Assembly (NCBI GenBank): GCA_039519185.1
Contig: CM076848.1
Location: 121,596,989 to 121,660,988, forward strand
DNA: 64,000 nt
Direction of reading: 5' to 3'
Source of the DNA: Astragalus membranaceus
Taxonomy: Eukaryota > Streptophyta > Magnoliopsida > Fabales > Fabaceae
Position numbers and translations under genes: made by a program. Below, piece by piece: positions 34,753 through 46,804 of the stretch. Positions within the stretch are counted from its first letter, which is position 1, and every line of letters starts with the position of its first letter. Below the pieces are notes generated by a model. It was given only the letters and a program-made list of their open reading frames with translations, searched no databases and had not been told where the DNA came from.

Positions 34753-36025
34753 GCTGCCCCTCTTTATTTATATTTTACTAGAAAATGTGAAGTGTATTCA
34801 AATTTTCATAGTAGAAATAGAAATAAAGATAAAATAGACGTCAATTTTGTCCGTTTAGAGGGGAAATAGAGGATTTGAGAATGAACAGGGGATGGTTAAT
34901 ACTTGGCGCATTAACCGAGGAAGAAAGAAAAAATGAAGGACCACTCAGGGTCTGAAGGAGCACTTAGGCTCTGAAGGACCACCCAGGGTCTGAAGGGGAA
35001 CTATGGCTCTGAAGGACCACTCGGGGTCTGGAAGGCTGCCTAGGCCTTAATTGAAGGACCATTGCGGTCTGAAGGAGCGCTACTAGCTACGGTACTAGTA
35101 AAACGGTCTGAGGGGGCCTTTATATTCGAGCGGCCATGATGGGTCAAGATCGGATCCGGAACTGATATGTTGACCATGAAGGACGTCCACTGTGTCTTAG
35201 GCTGACACAACTAGTCTGAAGGACCACTCGGGGTCTGAAGGACTTACCCGCAGCTCGAATACGAGGTGAAGTCTGCTTTTGAAGGGACACTTGGGTCCTG
35301 AAGGGATTCACGAATCCTGTTGATTGATTGATTGATTGATGGAAATGACCAATGCTGCCGCACTGGATTGAGGTACCTGCATACGTCAGCTGATGCGAGG
35401 AATGGTGCATGGAATGTGGATGCATGTTATGCGTAGGCATGTTATGCAAGGGCGTGTTATGCAAATGCATGCAATGCTATGATTTTGGTGTAATGATGAA
35501 TGCAATGAACTGCTATTCCTGATTCTTCATCTCTTTGATTTTTCTTTGTCCAGCTTTCTTTTTTCTGACTGTTTTTTCCTGATCAGCTCTTTTTTTTTTA
35601 TAGAAATTCTTGAAAAATTGGATTAACATAGAACAAGAGTAAATAAGGATCACTGGGGATCTGAAGGAGCACTGGGCTCTGATGGTCTAATTCGCAGTCG
35701 ATGCTTGGCGCATTGATTGGAGTTAAACTGAAGGACCGACGAGGTTTGAAGGGCATGCCTAAGCCTGATGGACCAATGGGTCTGATGGAGCGCAAACTAG
35801 CAACGGTACTAGTAAAACGGCCTGCTTGGGGGGGTGGCCTTTTTCGAGCGGCCATGGATGGCAAGGTCAGGTCATTGACTTGACTTGCTCACCTCGAAGG
35901 ACGTCCATTGTGTTTTTTAGGCGGACACAGCTAGTCTGAAGGACCTGGGGTCGGATGATCCGTCGGTTGCTCGATAACGCGACGTGCGATCTGGATTGAA
36001 GGACCATTGATGGTCTGAAGGAGCG
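34753..36025 (-). other. Element K internal region, 3' part, repeat-rich and non-coding
   Basis: Contains the purine tract and then an array of 19-bp units (GAAGGACCACTCAGGGTCT alternating with GAAGGAGCACTTAGGCTCT) at 34935-35050, with further scattered units. A block of about 156 bp around GGTACTAGTAAAACGG is duplicated at 35073-35228 and 35787-35944. Element J inserted inside one of these units (GAGCG). No coding frame is supported. Confidence 0.8.
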
Positions 36026-38630
36026 TGTAACACCCCCTTTCTAATAACTTTACTTTTAATAAAATCAGAGTCTCTTTTTTTTTTTTTTTGAAAACAATTC
36101 AAGCGAGTGCTACATTTACTTCATAAAAATCACGATACATAACACCATAAGAAAAAGGCTTAGCTCGCATCAACTAAATCCAATCACCATCAGCAGCGGA
36201 ATAATAATCAATTCAAAATTAAAACCAATACATCACCAACAAAGTCTAGCAGTTTTAAGAAAATAAAGCATAAACCTAAGACACCCCCCCCTGGTGCTAC
36301 GTATCAGAGCGTGACACTTCCTACCAGACGAAGGCATACAGGAAACCTTCACTCATCATTACCTGCACGTTGCCGACATAAGAAGCAACATAAAGGCAGT
36401 AGGGTGAGTCTCTTTTCATAATTAATAACATATGAAAATTAAGCAATGCATAGGAAAAAGGAAGTCAGGCACACCAATTCACAATAATAGAACAGTCGCA
36501 TCAATATTTTATTTCCAAACAGCACCACACAATATATGATTTATGCATGTAATGCAACCCAAACTCCACGGGTACATGCATGTCGGATCCGTCACCAATA
36601 CAAATAGGCCGTAGCCTCTGCTCACCAAATCAAAATTAGGCCGTAGCCTCTGCTCACCAATAATGCATATGTCCATGAGATGCTATGGGAAATGCATTAC
36701 AACACACCAAGTCCAAGCAATTCATCATTTAAAATTCATGATCTCACCATTGTATATAAATCAGCTCACCACAATAAAATTAGGCCGTAGCCTCTGCTCA
36801 CCAATCTCACCCTATCACACTCACCAATTCATTTCACCACTCACACCAACACCAATTCAAATAGACCAGCTTAGGACATTGACACAACATAGAGAAAGTG
36901 GGTAAAAATAGCCATTTGGACACTTGAACACCATCAGCCAGAAACACCAGTGAAAATAAATTATTTTTGCATTAAATTGAGACTATTGGATAGGCACTGA
37001 AATTAGCTTCAAAACGCATTTTGAACCGTTGGATTTGGATAACCGAGTCAAAAGTTATGTTAAAAACAGTTTAGGAAAAATGTTAGACATTCTGGAAACA
37101 GGCGCATGGGCGCTGGGCGCCCAGGGGCAACACAGCGCTTGGCGCATGGGCGCTTGGCGCCCAGGAGAGGCAACACGCAACAGCGCACAGGCGCTAGGCG
37201 CTTGGCGCCCAGGAGCAACACGCGCAACAGCGCACAGGCGCTAGGCGCCCAGGGGAACAAGCGCGCAACAGCGCCCAGGCGCTAGGCGCCCAAGAGGCAA
37301 CACGCGCACATAGGCGCTGGCGCCCAGAAGCAACATCCAGGGAACAGCAGCAACATGGCGCCCAAGCACTAGGCGCCTAAGGCCAACATGCTACACAACT
37401 CATTTTGCTTCGAAATTCATTTTACACGAGCCAAATGCTCAGGACATGATAAATCAATAAAAATTTTCTCAAAAACTGAACTTTAATTTTGGCGCCCATG
37501 CACTAGGCACCTAGTGAAATTTCGCAACTCAACTCCTTTCTTGACCAAAATCAGTTTTCATGAGCCATTTTACCCAAGTATAAAAACCTGAAAACAATTT
37601 GCACAAAACTATCACCAGAACTTTGGGGCCCTTGGCGCCCATGACACAAGCAACAAGTGCCAAAACTGGCAGCACAGGGAACACAGTAGGCAACACAGGC
37701 AACAGGGACAGCAACACAGGCAACAGGGACAGCAACACAGGCAACACAGTGACACAGAATTTTTGGAAAACTGGCGCAGCACACTGCTGGGCACTTGGCG
37801 CCCATGACCATGGCGCAAAAACAGAATTTTCAGCAACAATCCATATGGCGCCTAAGGCGCATAGGGCATCCAAACAGAAATTTTCTCACTTTAAATTACC
37901 AATTAAAATTCACCAAAACACCCAATTACATATATGATACTAAGGGTCACCATGATTCTCAATTTTCAACCACAAGTGTCAACAAGTCATATATTCAAAC
38001 ATATGACATACAATTCACATTTTGCAATAATCAAACATCAATTCATGCGATTTTCAACATAGGCAATCCATGATCATATATTACAACACTACGATTAATT
38101 CAATCAACACACAATTCATTCATATGATTTACCCTAGAACCTAACCCTAGGCACTACAATTCGCATAAGCCATTAAAGATAAAAAGAGGACCCCCTAACC
38201 TTGTGAAATTCGAATTTGATAGCCAAGCTCCAAGGGAAAAATGCGAATCACAATTGAGCCTCCTCCTCTTCTCTTTGAGCTTCGCCCCTTCTCCTCTTCC
38301 TCTCCTTCTCTTCGCAACTTTCTCTTCTCACTCTCTCTACGTTACTTTCTTTTCTTTTCTTTTTTTTTTCTTTTTTTTTCCACTTGAGTCAAAATGAAAA
38401 CTAGCCTCAAGGACCCCTTGAGAGTCGAATTACTTGACTAAGCAATGGGCCACGGGCCTAATTGTGGATCACGGGCCCTTGCTCGCACCACCTAAATAGT
38501 GACACCATCTCCTAATAAAATAAAATAAAATAAAATACTTAAACTCGAATTATTTAATTAAATTAAATAAATATTGTAAGCCTTAAATAATTTAATTAAA
38601 TAAATAATTAAATTATTTTGGGGCGTTACA
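36026..38630 (-). repeat. 3' LTR of element J, 2605 bp
   Basis: TGTAACACCCCCTTTCTAATAAC to GGGGCGTTACA. It contains the anti-primer-site decamer (36301-36310), CACCTGCACG-like acceptor complement (CTGCACG at 36362-36368), GGCCGTAGCCTCTGCTCACCA repeats (36607-36805), the CCGAGTCAAAAGTTATG module (37042-37058) and a palindrome array (37100-37380). A direct repeat GGCAACAGGGACAGCAACACA lies at 37696-37745. Confidence 0.93.
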
Positions 38631-38642
38631 ACTCTCCCCCAC

Positions 38643-41600
38643 TTAGAATATTTCGTCCTCGAAATTACCTGAATCAAACAACTCCGGATATTCTTCCCGC
38701 ATCTTGCTCTCCAGCTCCCAAGTCATACTCTCACCAGCAGCTCCCAACCACACCACCTTCACCAACGGAATCTCCTTCCCTCTCAGAATCTTTACTTCTC
38801 TATCTTCAATCCGCACAGGCATAGTCTCAACCGTGAGATTATCCCGTACCTCTACTTCGTCCATCTGAATTACATGAGACGGGTCCGGAACATACTTTCG
38901 AAGTTGTGACACGTGAAACACGTCATGCAAGTTCGAAAGATTAGGCGGCAAAGCCACCCTATAGGCAACACTTCCCACCCTCTCCGTAATCTGATACGGA
39001 CCAATGAAACGGGGAGTCAACTTCTTAGATTTCAAGGCACGCCCAACACCAGTCACCGGAGTGACTCTCAGAAACACATGATCACCGGCCTGAAACTCTA
39101 AATCCTTCCTTCTCTTATCATGATAGCTCTTTTGTCGACTCTGCGACGCTTTCATCTTCTCACGGATTAATTTTACCTTCTCAGTTGTTTCTCGCACAAT
39201 CTCAGGCCCCAACACTGCACTCTCCCCAGATTCATACCAACACAACGGAGTCCTACATCTCCGACCATACAATGCCTCAAAAGGTGCCATACCAATACTA
39301 GAGTGAAAACTGTTGTTATAGGTGAATTCTATCAACGAAAGATGAGAATCCCATGAACCTCCCTGCTCAAGAACACATGCCCTCAACAAGTCCTCTAACG
39401 ACTGAATAGTCCTCTCCGTTTGACCATCTGTCTGCGGATGATAAGCGGAGCTCAACCTCAACTTAGAACCCAAAGCTTCCTGCAAACTCTTCCAAAATTC
39501 AGAGGTGAATCTTGGATCTCTATCAGACACAATACTAAGCGGAACGCCATGCAACTTCACAATAGTCTTGATGTAGATTTCTGCCAACTTTGGAACTGAA
39601 TAAGTCATATTAATTGGTAAGAAATGAGCAGACTTAGACAACCTGTCTACAATCACCCATATAGCATCAAACCCTCTCACTGTATTTGGCAATCCAGTTA
39701 CAAAATCCATGGAAATGCTATCCCATTTCCATTCCGGAATCTCCAATGGTTGCATCAACCCCGCAGGCTTCTGATGCTCAACCTTAGACTTCTGACAAGT
39801 CAGACAAGAATACACAAACTGCGCCACATCCTTCTTCATACCAGGCCACCAGAACATTTTCTTCAAATCTTGGTACATTTTCGTAGCCCCGGGATGAATA
39901 CTCAACTTGCTCCTATGGCTCTCCTCACAGCGTGCATCCCACACAAAAGCTTTTCCCTTACACGTCAATTGAGTCAACGGGAGTGCCAACTTCGAGAAAC
40001 CTTCAATAAACCTCCTATAATAACCAGCTAATCCCAAGAAGCTTCTGATTTCAGTAACTGACTTCGGGATCTCCCATTGAGACACAGCATCAACCTTGGC
40101 TGGGTCCACAGCTATACCATTACCAGAGATAATATGACCAAGGAAACCTACCTCATTCAGCCAGAACTCACACTTAGACAATTTTGCATACAATTTCTTT
40201 TCTTTCAATACTTCCAGCACTAACCTCAAATGTTCTGCGTGCTCCTCTTCTGTCTTAGAATACACCAGAATGTCGTCAATAAACACAACGACAAACCGAT
40301 CCAAGTAACTATGGAAAGTACGATTCATGTACTCCATAAACACACCCGGCGCGTTGGTAACACCAAACGGCATCACAGAATACTCATAGTGCCCATATCT
40401 CGTTCTGAAAGCGGTTTTCTGAATGTCTTCATCCTTTACCTTGATCTGGTGATAACCTGACCTCAAATCGATTTTACTAAACACCTTAGCACCCACCAAC
40501 TGGTCCATAAGATCATCAATTCTGGGAAGCGGATACCGGTTCTTTATTGTCACTTTGTTCAATTGCCTATAATCGACACAAAGTCTCATACTCCCGTCCT
40601 TCTTTTTCACTAACAATACCGGAGCACCCCACGGTGACACACTTGGTCTTACAAATTTCTTCTCAAGCAGATTTTCTAATTGCTTTTTCAATTCAGACAA
40701 TTCTGAGGCTGACATTCGGTACGGTGCCATAGACACAGGCCTAGTACCAGGTATAAGATCAATGGCAAACTCAACCTCCCTCTCTGGCGGAACACTTGGA
40801 ATCTCATCTGGGAACACTTCAGGGAACTCACACACTACTTGAACCCTTTCAATGATTGCCTGATTCTCAGCAGACAATGACGCCATCAAAGCAAACAGAT
40901 GAACTCCCTCCTTCATTACCTTATGCAAATGACCAGCAGGCAACAACACCGATTCTTCCTCTTCGGGAGGAAGGAAACTCACAGATTTCCGGAAACAATT
41001 AATATGCACATGGTTAAATACTAACCAGTCCATACCAAGAATGACATCCAACCCTCCCAACGGCAAACAAATAAGATCAACTAGAAAATTTCTGCCGAAG
41101 ATTGACAGAGGGCACTTAGCACACACAAGAGAGGTAGTTACTGAACCCTTAGCTGGAGTGTCAATAACCATCTCCCTCATCATAGAAGATAAAACAAGGT
41201 CCAATTTCTCAGCACACAAAGCAGCAATAAACGAATGCGTAGCACCAGTATCAATAATAGCAATCAAAGGAATACCATTAATAAAACATGTACCTCGAAT
41301 CTCATTAGTGTCCTCTGATCCTGCGAGAGCAAACACCTTTCCATGGGACTTCTCTTTCTTCGGCTTAGTACACTTAGTACTAATATGACCTGATTCCCCG
41401 CAATTGTAACACACCACATCCCTTTTCTCACATTTCGCAGCCACATGACCCTCTTTACCGCATTTGAAACATTTATTATCTGAGCAGTCAAAACTCTTGT
41501 GACCCGGTTTGCCACACCTGTAGCACACAACCTTCGCAGGGGCATCTCCCCCACTTGCTTTCTTATTGTCAGCATACCTCTGCTTACCCTTACCAGCTGG

Positions 41601-42284
41601 AGCCTCATACGGTTTTCCCCGGTTCTGAAACTTACCCCTCAGATCCCTCATGACCCTGGAGTGAGCATTACTATCATCCTCATATATCCTGCAACTGTCG
41701 ATCAAATCAGCGAATACCCGAATCTTCTGGTACCCTACAGCTTTCTTGATATCAGCCCTCAGTCCATTCTCAAACTTAATACACTTTGAGAACTCAGAAT
41801 CAGCATCAGCATAATGGGGATAAAACTTAGCCAATTCAGTGAACTTGGCAGCATACTCTGTCACTGACATGCTTCCTTGCTTCAGCTCAAGGAATTCTAT
41901 TTCTTTCTTACCTCTCACATCTTCAGGAAAATACTTCCGCAAGAACTCTCTACGGAAAACAGCCCAAGTTATCTCTTCATTAGCAGTTTCTAATCTCTGC
42001 CTCACCTCCATCCACCAATCATCAGCTTCCTCTGCCAGTGTATGGGTACCATACCTGACCTTCTGCGCATCATCACAATCCATGACCCGGAATATTCTTT
42101 CAATCTCTTTCAGCCATGCCAAAGCACCATCTGGATTATACTTGCCCTTAAAGACAGGTGGATTCTCTCTCTGGAACGTAGCCAAATTGCGCGTCCCATC
42201 ATTAACAGCACCGGGTATATTACCCATCGCCCCGGCTATAGCCTGCAAGGCAGCAGCAAGTGCAGCATCGTCCCGTCTGGCCAT
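38643..42284 (-). CDS. Element J gag-pol polyprotein lacking RNase H, 1213 residues
   Basis: Gag, three CCHC knuckles (CYRCGKPGHKSFDC, CFKCGKEGHVAAKC, CYNCGESGHISTKC, about residues 250-305), protease DTGATH, RT with MPFGVTNAP and FIDD, then a junction near residue 788 (nt about 39915-39931). There CEES is followed directly by HRSKLSIHPG, the integrase zinc finger. In B the same points are 240 residues apart, so all of RNase H and the following linker are gone, in frame. Short GAGGA repeats flank the junction in the relatives, suggesting template switching or slippage. Integrase HHCC, DDE (MDFVTGLP, VSDRDPRF, QTDGQTERT), GPY and the chromodomain-like tail are intact. Without RNase H it cannot complete reverse transcription alone. 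Confidence 0.93.
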   Translation of the reverse strand: MARRDDAALAAALQAIAGAMGNIPGAVNDGTRNLATFQRENPPVFKGKYNPDGALAWLKEIERIFRVMDCDDAQKVRYGTHTLAEEADDWWMEVRQRLETANEEITWAVFRREFLRKYFPEDVRGKKEIEFLELKQGSMSVTEYAAKFTELAKFYPHYADADSEFSKCIKFENGLRADIKKAVGYQKIRVFADLIDSCRIYEDDSNAHSRVMRDLRGKFQNRGKPYEAPAGKGKQRYADNKKASGGDAPAKVVCYRCGKPGHKSFDCSDNKCFKCGKEGHVAAKCEKRDVVCYNCGESGHISTKCTKPKKEKSHGKVFALAGSEDTNEIRGTCFINGIPLIAIIDTGATHSFIAALCAEKLDLVLSSMMREMVIDTPAKGSVTTSLVCAKCPLSIFGRNFLVDLICLPLGGLDVILGMDWLVFNHVHINCFRKSVSFLPPEEEESVLLPAGHLHKVMKEGVHLFALMASLSAENQAIIERVQVVCEFPEVFPDEIPSVPPEREVEFAIDLIPGTRPVSMAPYRMSASELSELKKQLENLLEKKFVRPSVSPWGAPVLLVKKKDGSMRLCVDYRQLNKVTIKNRYPLPRIDDLMDQLVGAKVFSKIDLRSGYHQIKVKDEDIQKTAFRTRYGHYEYSVMPFGVTNAPGVFMEYMNRTFHSYLDRFVVVFIDDILVYSKTEEEHAEHLRLVLEVLKEKKLYAKLSKCEFWLNEVGFLGHIISGNGIAVDPAKVDAVSQWEIPKSVTEIRSFLGLAGYYRRFIEGFSKLALPLTQLTCKGKAFVWDARCEESHRSKLSIHPGATKMYQDLKKMFWWPGMKKDVAQFVYSCLTCQKSKVEHQKPAGLMQPLEIPEWKWDSISMDFVTGLPNTVRGFDAIWVIVDRLSKSAHFLPINMTYSVPKLAEIYIKTIVKLHGVPLSIVSDRDPRFTSEFWKSLQEALGSKLRLSSAYHPQTDGQTERTIQSLEDLLRACVLEQGGSWDSHLSLIEFTYNNSFHSSIGMAPFEALYGRRCRTPLCWYESGESAVLGPEIVRETTEKVKLIREKMKASQSRQKSYHDKRRKDLEFQAGDHVFLRVTPVTGVGRALKSKKLTPRFIGPYQITERVGSVAYRVALPPNLSNLHDVFHVSQLRKYVPDPSHVIQMDEVEVRDNLTVETMPVRIEDREVKILRGKEIPLVKVVWLGAAGESMTWELESKMREEYPELFDSGNFEDEIF

Positions 42285-42385
42285 TTCAAACTATCACTGC
42301 AGCACAAACAGAAATTTAGAACTAATCTAACAATTCTATTTGTCATAAGACACTATGACAAGACGACTTGGCCGGACAGACCGAA

Positions 42386-42399
42386 CTGCTCTGATACCA
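42386..42399 (-). other. Primer-binding site of element J (initiator tRNA-Met)
   Basis: Complement of CTGCTCTGATACCA, 4 bp inside the 5' LTR edge (42404). Confidence 0.9.
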
Positions 42400-42403
42400 C
42401 TAA

Positions 42404-45007
42404 TGTAACACCCCCTTTCTAATAACTTTACTTTTAATAAAATCAGAGTCTCTTTTTTTTTTTTTTGAAAACAATTCAAGCGAGTGCTACATTTACTTCA
42501 TAAAAATCACGATACATAACACCATAAGAAAAAGGCTTAGCTCGCATCAACTAAATCCAATCACCATCAGCAGCGGAATAATAATCAATTCAAAATTAAA
42601 ACCAATACATCACCAACAAAGTCTAGCAGTTTTAAGAAAATAAAGCATAAACCTAAGACACCCCCCCCTGGTGCTACGTATCAGAGCGTGACACTTCCTA
42701 CCAGACGAAGGCATACAGGAAACCTTCACTCATCATTACCTGCACGTTGCCGACATAAGAAGCAACATAAAGGCAGTAGGGTGAGTCTCTTTTCATAATT
42801 AATAACATATGAAAATTAAGCAATGCATAGGAAAAAGGAAGTCAGGCACACCAATTCACAATAATAGAACAGTCGCATCAATATTTTATTTCCAAACAGC
42901 ACCACACAATATATGATTTATGCATGTAATGCAACCCAAACTCCACGGGTACATGCATGTCGGATCCGTCACCAATACAAATAGGCCGTAGCCTCTGCTC
43001 ACCAAATCAAAATTAGGCCGTAGCCTCTGCTCACCAATAATGCATATGTCCATGAGATGCTATGGGAAATGCATTACAACACACCAAGTCCAAGCAATTC
43101 ATCATTTAAAATTCATGATCTCACCATTGTATATAAATCAGCTCACCACATTAAAATTAGGCCGTAGCCTCTGCTCACCAATCTCACCCTATCACACTCA
43201 CCAATTCATTTCACCACTCACACCAACACCAATTCAAATAGACCAGCTTAGGACATTGACACAACATAGAGAAAGTGGGTAAAAATAGCCATTTGGACAC
43301 TTGAACACCATCAGCCAGAAACACCAGTGAAAATAAATTATTTTTGCATTAAATTGAGACTATTGGATAGGCACTGAAATTAGCTTCAAAACGCATTTTG
43401 AACCGTTGGATTTGGATAACCGAGTCAAAAGTTATGTTAAAAACAGTTTAGGAAAAATGTTAGACATTCTGGAAACAGGCGCATGGGCGCTGGGCGCCCA
43501 GGGGCAACACAGCGCTTGGCGCATGGGCGCTTGGCGCCCAGGAGAGGCAACACGCAACAGCGCACAGGCGCTAGGCGCTTGGCGCCCAGGAGCAACACGC
43601 GCAACAGCGCACAGGCGCTAGGCGCCCAGGGGAACAAGCGCGCAACAGCGCCCAGGCGCTAGGCGCCCAAGAGGCAACACGCGCACATAGGCGCTGGCGC
43701 CCAGAAGCAACATCCAGGGAACAGCAGCAACATGGCGCCCAAGCACTAGGCGCCTAAGGCCAACATGCTACACAACTCATTTTGCTTCGAAATTCATTTT
43801 ACACGAGCCAAATGCTCAGGACATGATAAATCAATAAAAATTTTCTCAAAAACTGAACTTTAATTTTGGCGCCCATGCACTAGGCACCTAGTGAAATTTC
43901 GCAACTCAACTCCTTTCTTGACCAAAATCAGTTTTCATGAGCCATTTTACCCAAGTATAAAAACCTGAAAACAATTTGCACAAAACTATCACCAGAACTT
44001 TGGGGCCCTTGGCGCCCATGACACAAACAACAAGTGCCAAAACTGGCAGCACAGGGAACACAGTAGGCAACACAGGCAACAGGGACAGCAACACAGGCAA
44101 CAGGGACAGCAACACAGGCAACACAGTGACACAGAATTTTTGGAAAACTGGCGCAGCACACTGCTGGGCACTTGGCGCCCATGACCATGGCGCAAAAACA
44201 GAATTTTCAGCAACAATCCATATGGCGCCTAAGGCGCATAGGGCATCCAAACTGAAATTTTCTCACTTTAAATTACCAATTAAAATTCACCAAAACACCC
44301 AATTACATATATGATACTAAGGGTCACCATGATTCTCAATTTTCAACCACAAGTGTCAACAAGTCATATATTCAAACATATGACATACAATTCACATTTT
44401 GCAATAATCAAACATCAATTCATGCGATTTTCAACATAGGCAATCCATGATCATATATTACAACACTACGATTAATTCAATCAACACACAATTCATTCAT
44501 ATGATTTACCCTAGAACCTAACCCTAGGCACTACAATTCGCATAAGCCATTAAAGATAAAAAGAGGACCCCCTAACCTTGTGAAATTCGAATTTGATAGC
44601 CAAGCTCCAAGGGAAAAATGCGAATCACAATTGAGCCTCCTCCTCTTCTCTTTGAGCTTCGCCCCTTCTCCTCTTCCTCTCCTTCTCTTCGCAACTTTCT
44701 CTTCTCACTCTCTCTACGTTACTTTCTTTTCTTTTCTTTTTTTTTTCTTTTTTTTTCCACTTGAGTCAAAATGAAAACTAGCCTCAAGGACCCCTTGAGA
44801 GTCGAATTACTTGACTAAGCAATGGGCCACGGGCCTAATTGTGGATCACGGGCCCTTGCTCGCACCACCTAAATAGTGACACCATCTCCTAATAAAATAA
44901 AATAAAATAAAATACTTAAACTCGAATTATTTAATTAAATTAAATAAATATTGTAAGCCTTAAATAATTTAATTAAATAAATAATTAAATTATTTTGGGG
45001 CGTTACA
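42404..45007 (-). repeat. 5' LTR of element J, 2604 bp
   Basis: Nearly identical to 36026-38630. Differences I saw: 14 rather than 15 Ts near 42453, CACATT for CACAAT near 43150, ACAAACAAC for ACAAGCAAC near 44026, AACTGAAA for AACAGAAA near 44252. It carries the anti-primer-site decamer at 42678-42687 and a palindrome array at about 43475-43760. Confidence 0.93.
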
Positions 45008-45012
45008 GAGCG

Positions 45013-46804
45013 CTTGGGCTCTGAAGGACCACTGGGGGTCAACAAGGGTACTGGGACTCTGAATTGTGATATGAGACCAGCGCTTGGAGCACTGACTTTG
45101 AGGGAACAAACTGTTGGGATTGGTACATGGCGTATCTGCCTAGAACATACCTAATGACTGCATTTACCTGAGACGGGAAAAGCTATCTATATTTGGCATG
45201 TCTAAAAATGCAATGAATGATGTATGCGTGCAATATAGGTATGTGAAATGCTAGTCATCCGATGGGATGAATGAAGCGGGGCAGATGATGTGAGTTGAAG
45301 TTGATGGAACATGGAGGTTGACAACCAACGTATGTGAATGCAGATAAGATATGAATGTGATTGTGCAGATTAATGATGAATGTAATGGAATGAGCAATTT
45401 TCCTCCTTTTGTTTTTTGGCTTTTCTCTTTTTTCCTTTGGTATGAGTGTATGAAATGCAAAGTGTGAATGTGATGCAAATGTAATGCTTTGATGCGAATG
45501 CCATGCATGGTACAAAGATATGACTAGTGATGTAAAAAACTCTTTTTTTTGGGGGGCAACGATGAGACCGGCACTTGGACATCTATCGAAGCAAACAATG
45601 TCATGCATGTAATGTGATGAACATGGGATGATGAATGAAATTGGTATACCATGGGTGTTGAACCTGATGGAATGATGGACAGATTATTCTTTTTGCTTTT
45701 TTTCTTATTTATTTTGCTTCTCTTCTTGACGCATGCAATGCGAATGTGAATATGATGCGAATGTAATACTTTGATGCAAATGCTATGGTGAATAAAGGAA
45801 ACACATGAATGCGTAGCAAATGATATGATTGGTGATGTAGAAAGCTTTTGGCAACGATGAGACCGGCACTTGGCACGTCTATCGAAGCAAAAAAGTGTTA
45901 CAGGTATGCAATGTGATGAATGTGCAATGCGAAAGTAAATGGACTACAAAAGGCCCGTGAATGATGGATGTTGAAGTTGGTCAGAAACAGAAATTGATAA
46001 GCTGTGTGTGCGAATGCAGATAACATGCAAATGCAAATGTACTGCTGGCTGCATGATGGAATGATTTATGCTTCGGTGGGGGCAACGGGTGCAATGTGGA
46101 TGATTTTTTGCCCCTTTTTTGAATAAATGGATCAATGCGCACAGGTAATGCTTAAATGCAATAGTTGTGGTAGATGCATGACTTGTTGTTGAAATACAAT
46201 GTATGGTGCAATGATTTATGATATGATATAATAGTAATTCTTGCAAATGTGTTTTGTTTTGAGATGAGAAATGAGACTTTCGATGCGAGGGGTAGAGAGG
46301 TGAGTGCTTTGGAATAATCATTCCTTGGAAAGAGGTTTGAATTCAGACATGGCAATCTCAAGGTTGTTATTCACAGACACTGATGTGCAAAACTATTTGA
46401 CCGTATTTGCAGACTCGCTTATTTTGCTCTCCTATGATGGTCCCCCATGATGATTGATTTTTAGGTCCACAAAGTTAGCTGAGTGAGTTTCCGACTTCAC
46501 ATTATTAACTTGTGTTCTCTCTCTTTAAAGCATAAACATGTAGAGTAGTGCAAATACAGATGAATGAGTCAGTTGACTTGGTATGACAAATATGACACGT
46601 GAGGGGATGAAAGGTAGCTTTTTGCCAAAGTCATGAAAAGTGGAACTGCCCTGATTTAGACTACTGGTGAAGGTGCGTGCATAACTTGCCCCTGTCTAGT
46701 GGTGACGATAGCCAGGGTTGTAGAGGAATAATGAATTGGAAATACCATGACTTTGGAATGAAGGGTGGCAAACAAGAGATTCTGTCTCAACCCACGACGT
46801 TTGG
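45013..46804 (-). other. Element K internal region, middle part, non-coding
   Basis: Continues K after element J with another 19-bp unit. Two copies of a block containing GGCAACGATGAGACCGGCAC and TCTATCGAAGCAAA start at 45555 and 45850, a period of about 295 bp, with similar flanking GATGCRAATGYYATG text. It is rich in ATGAATG/ATGCAATG motifs. It ends at the TTTGG duplication of element I (46800-46804). No gene recognised. Confidence 0.75.

Larger units (their letters stand above)
36026..45007 (-). mobile_element. Element J: very young Tekay/Del chromovirus with RNase H deletion
   Basis: LTRs 36026-38630 (2605 bp) and 42404-45007 (2604 bp), GAGCG duplications (36021-36025, 45008-45012), initiator tRNA-Met primer site (42386-42399) and purine tract (38631-38646). 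By eye the two LTRs differ at about three substitutions and one T in a homopolymer, so insertion is very recent. The single open frame lacks RNase H. Solo LTR D is the same family in reverse orientation. Confidence 0.94.
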
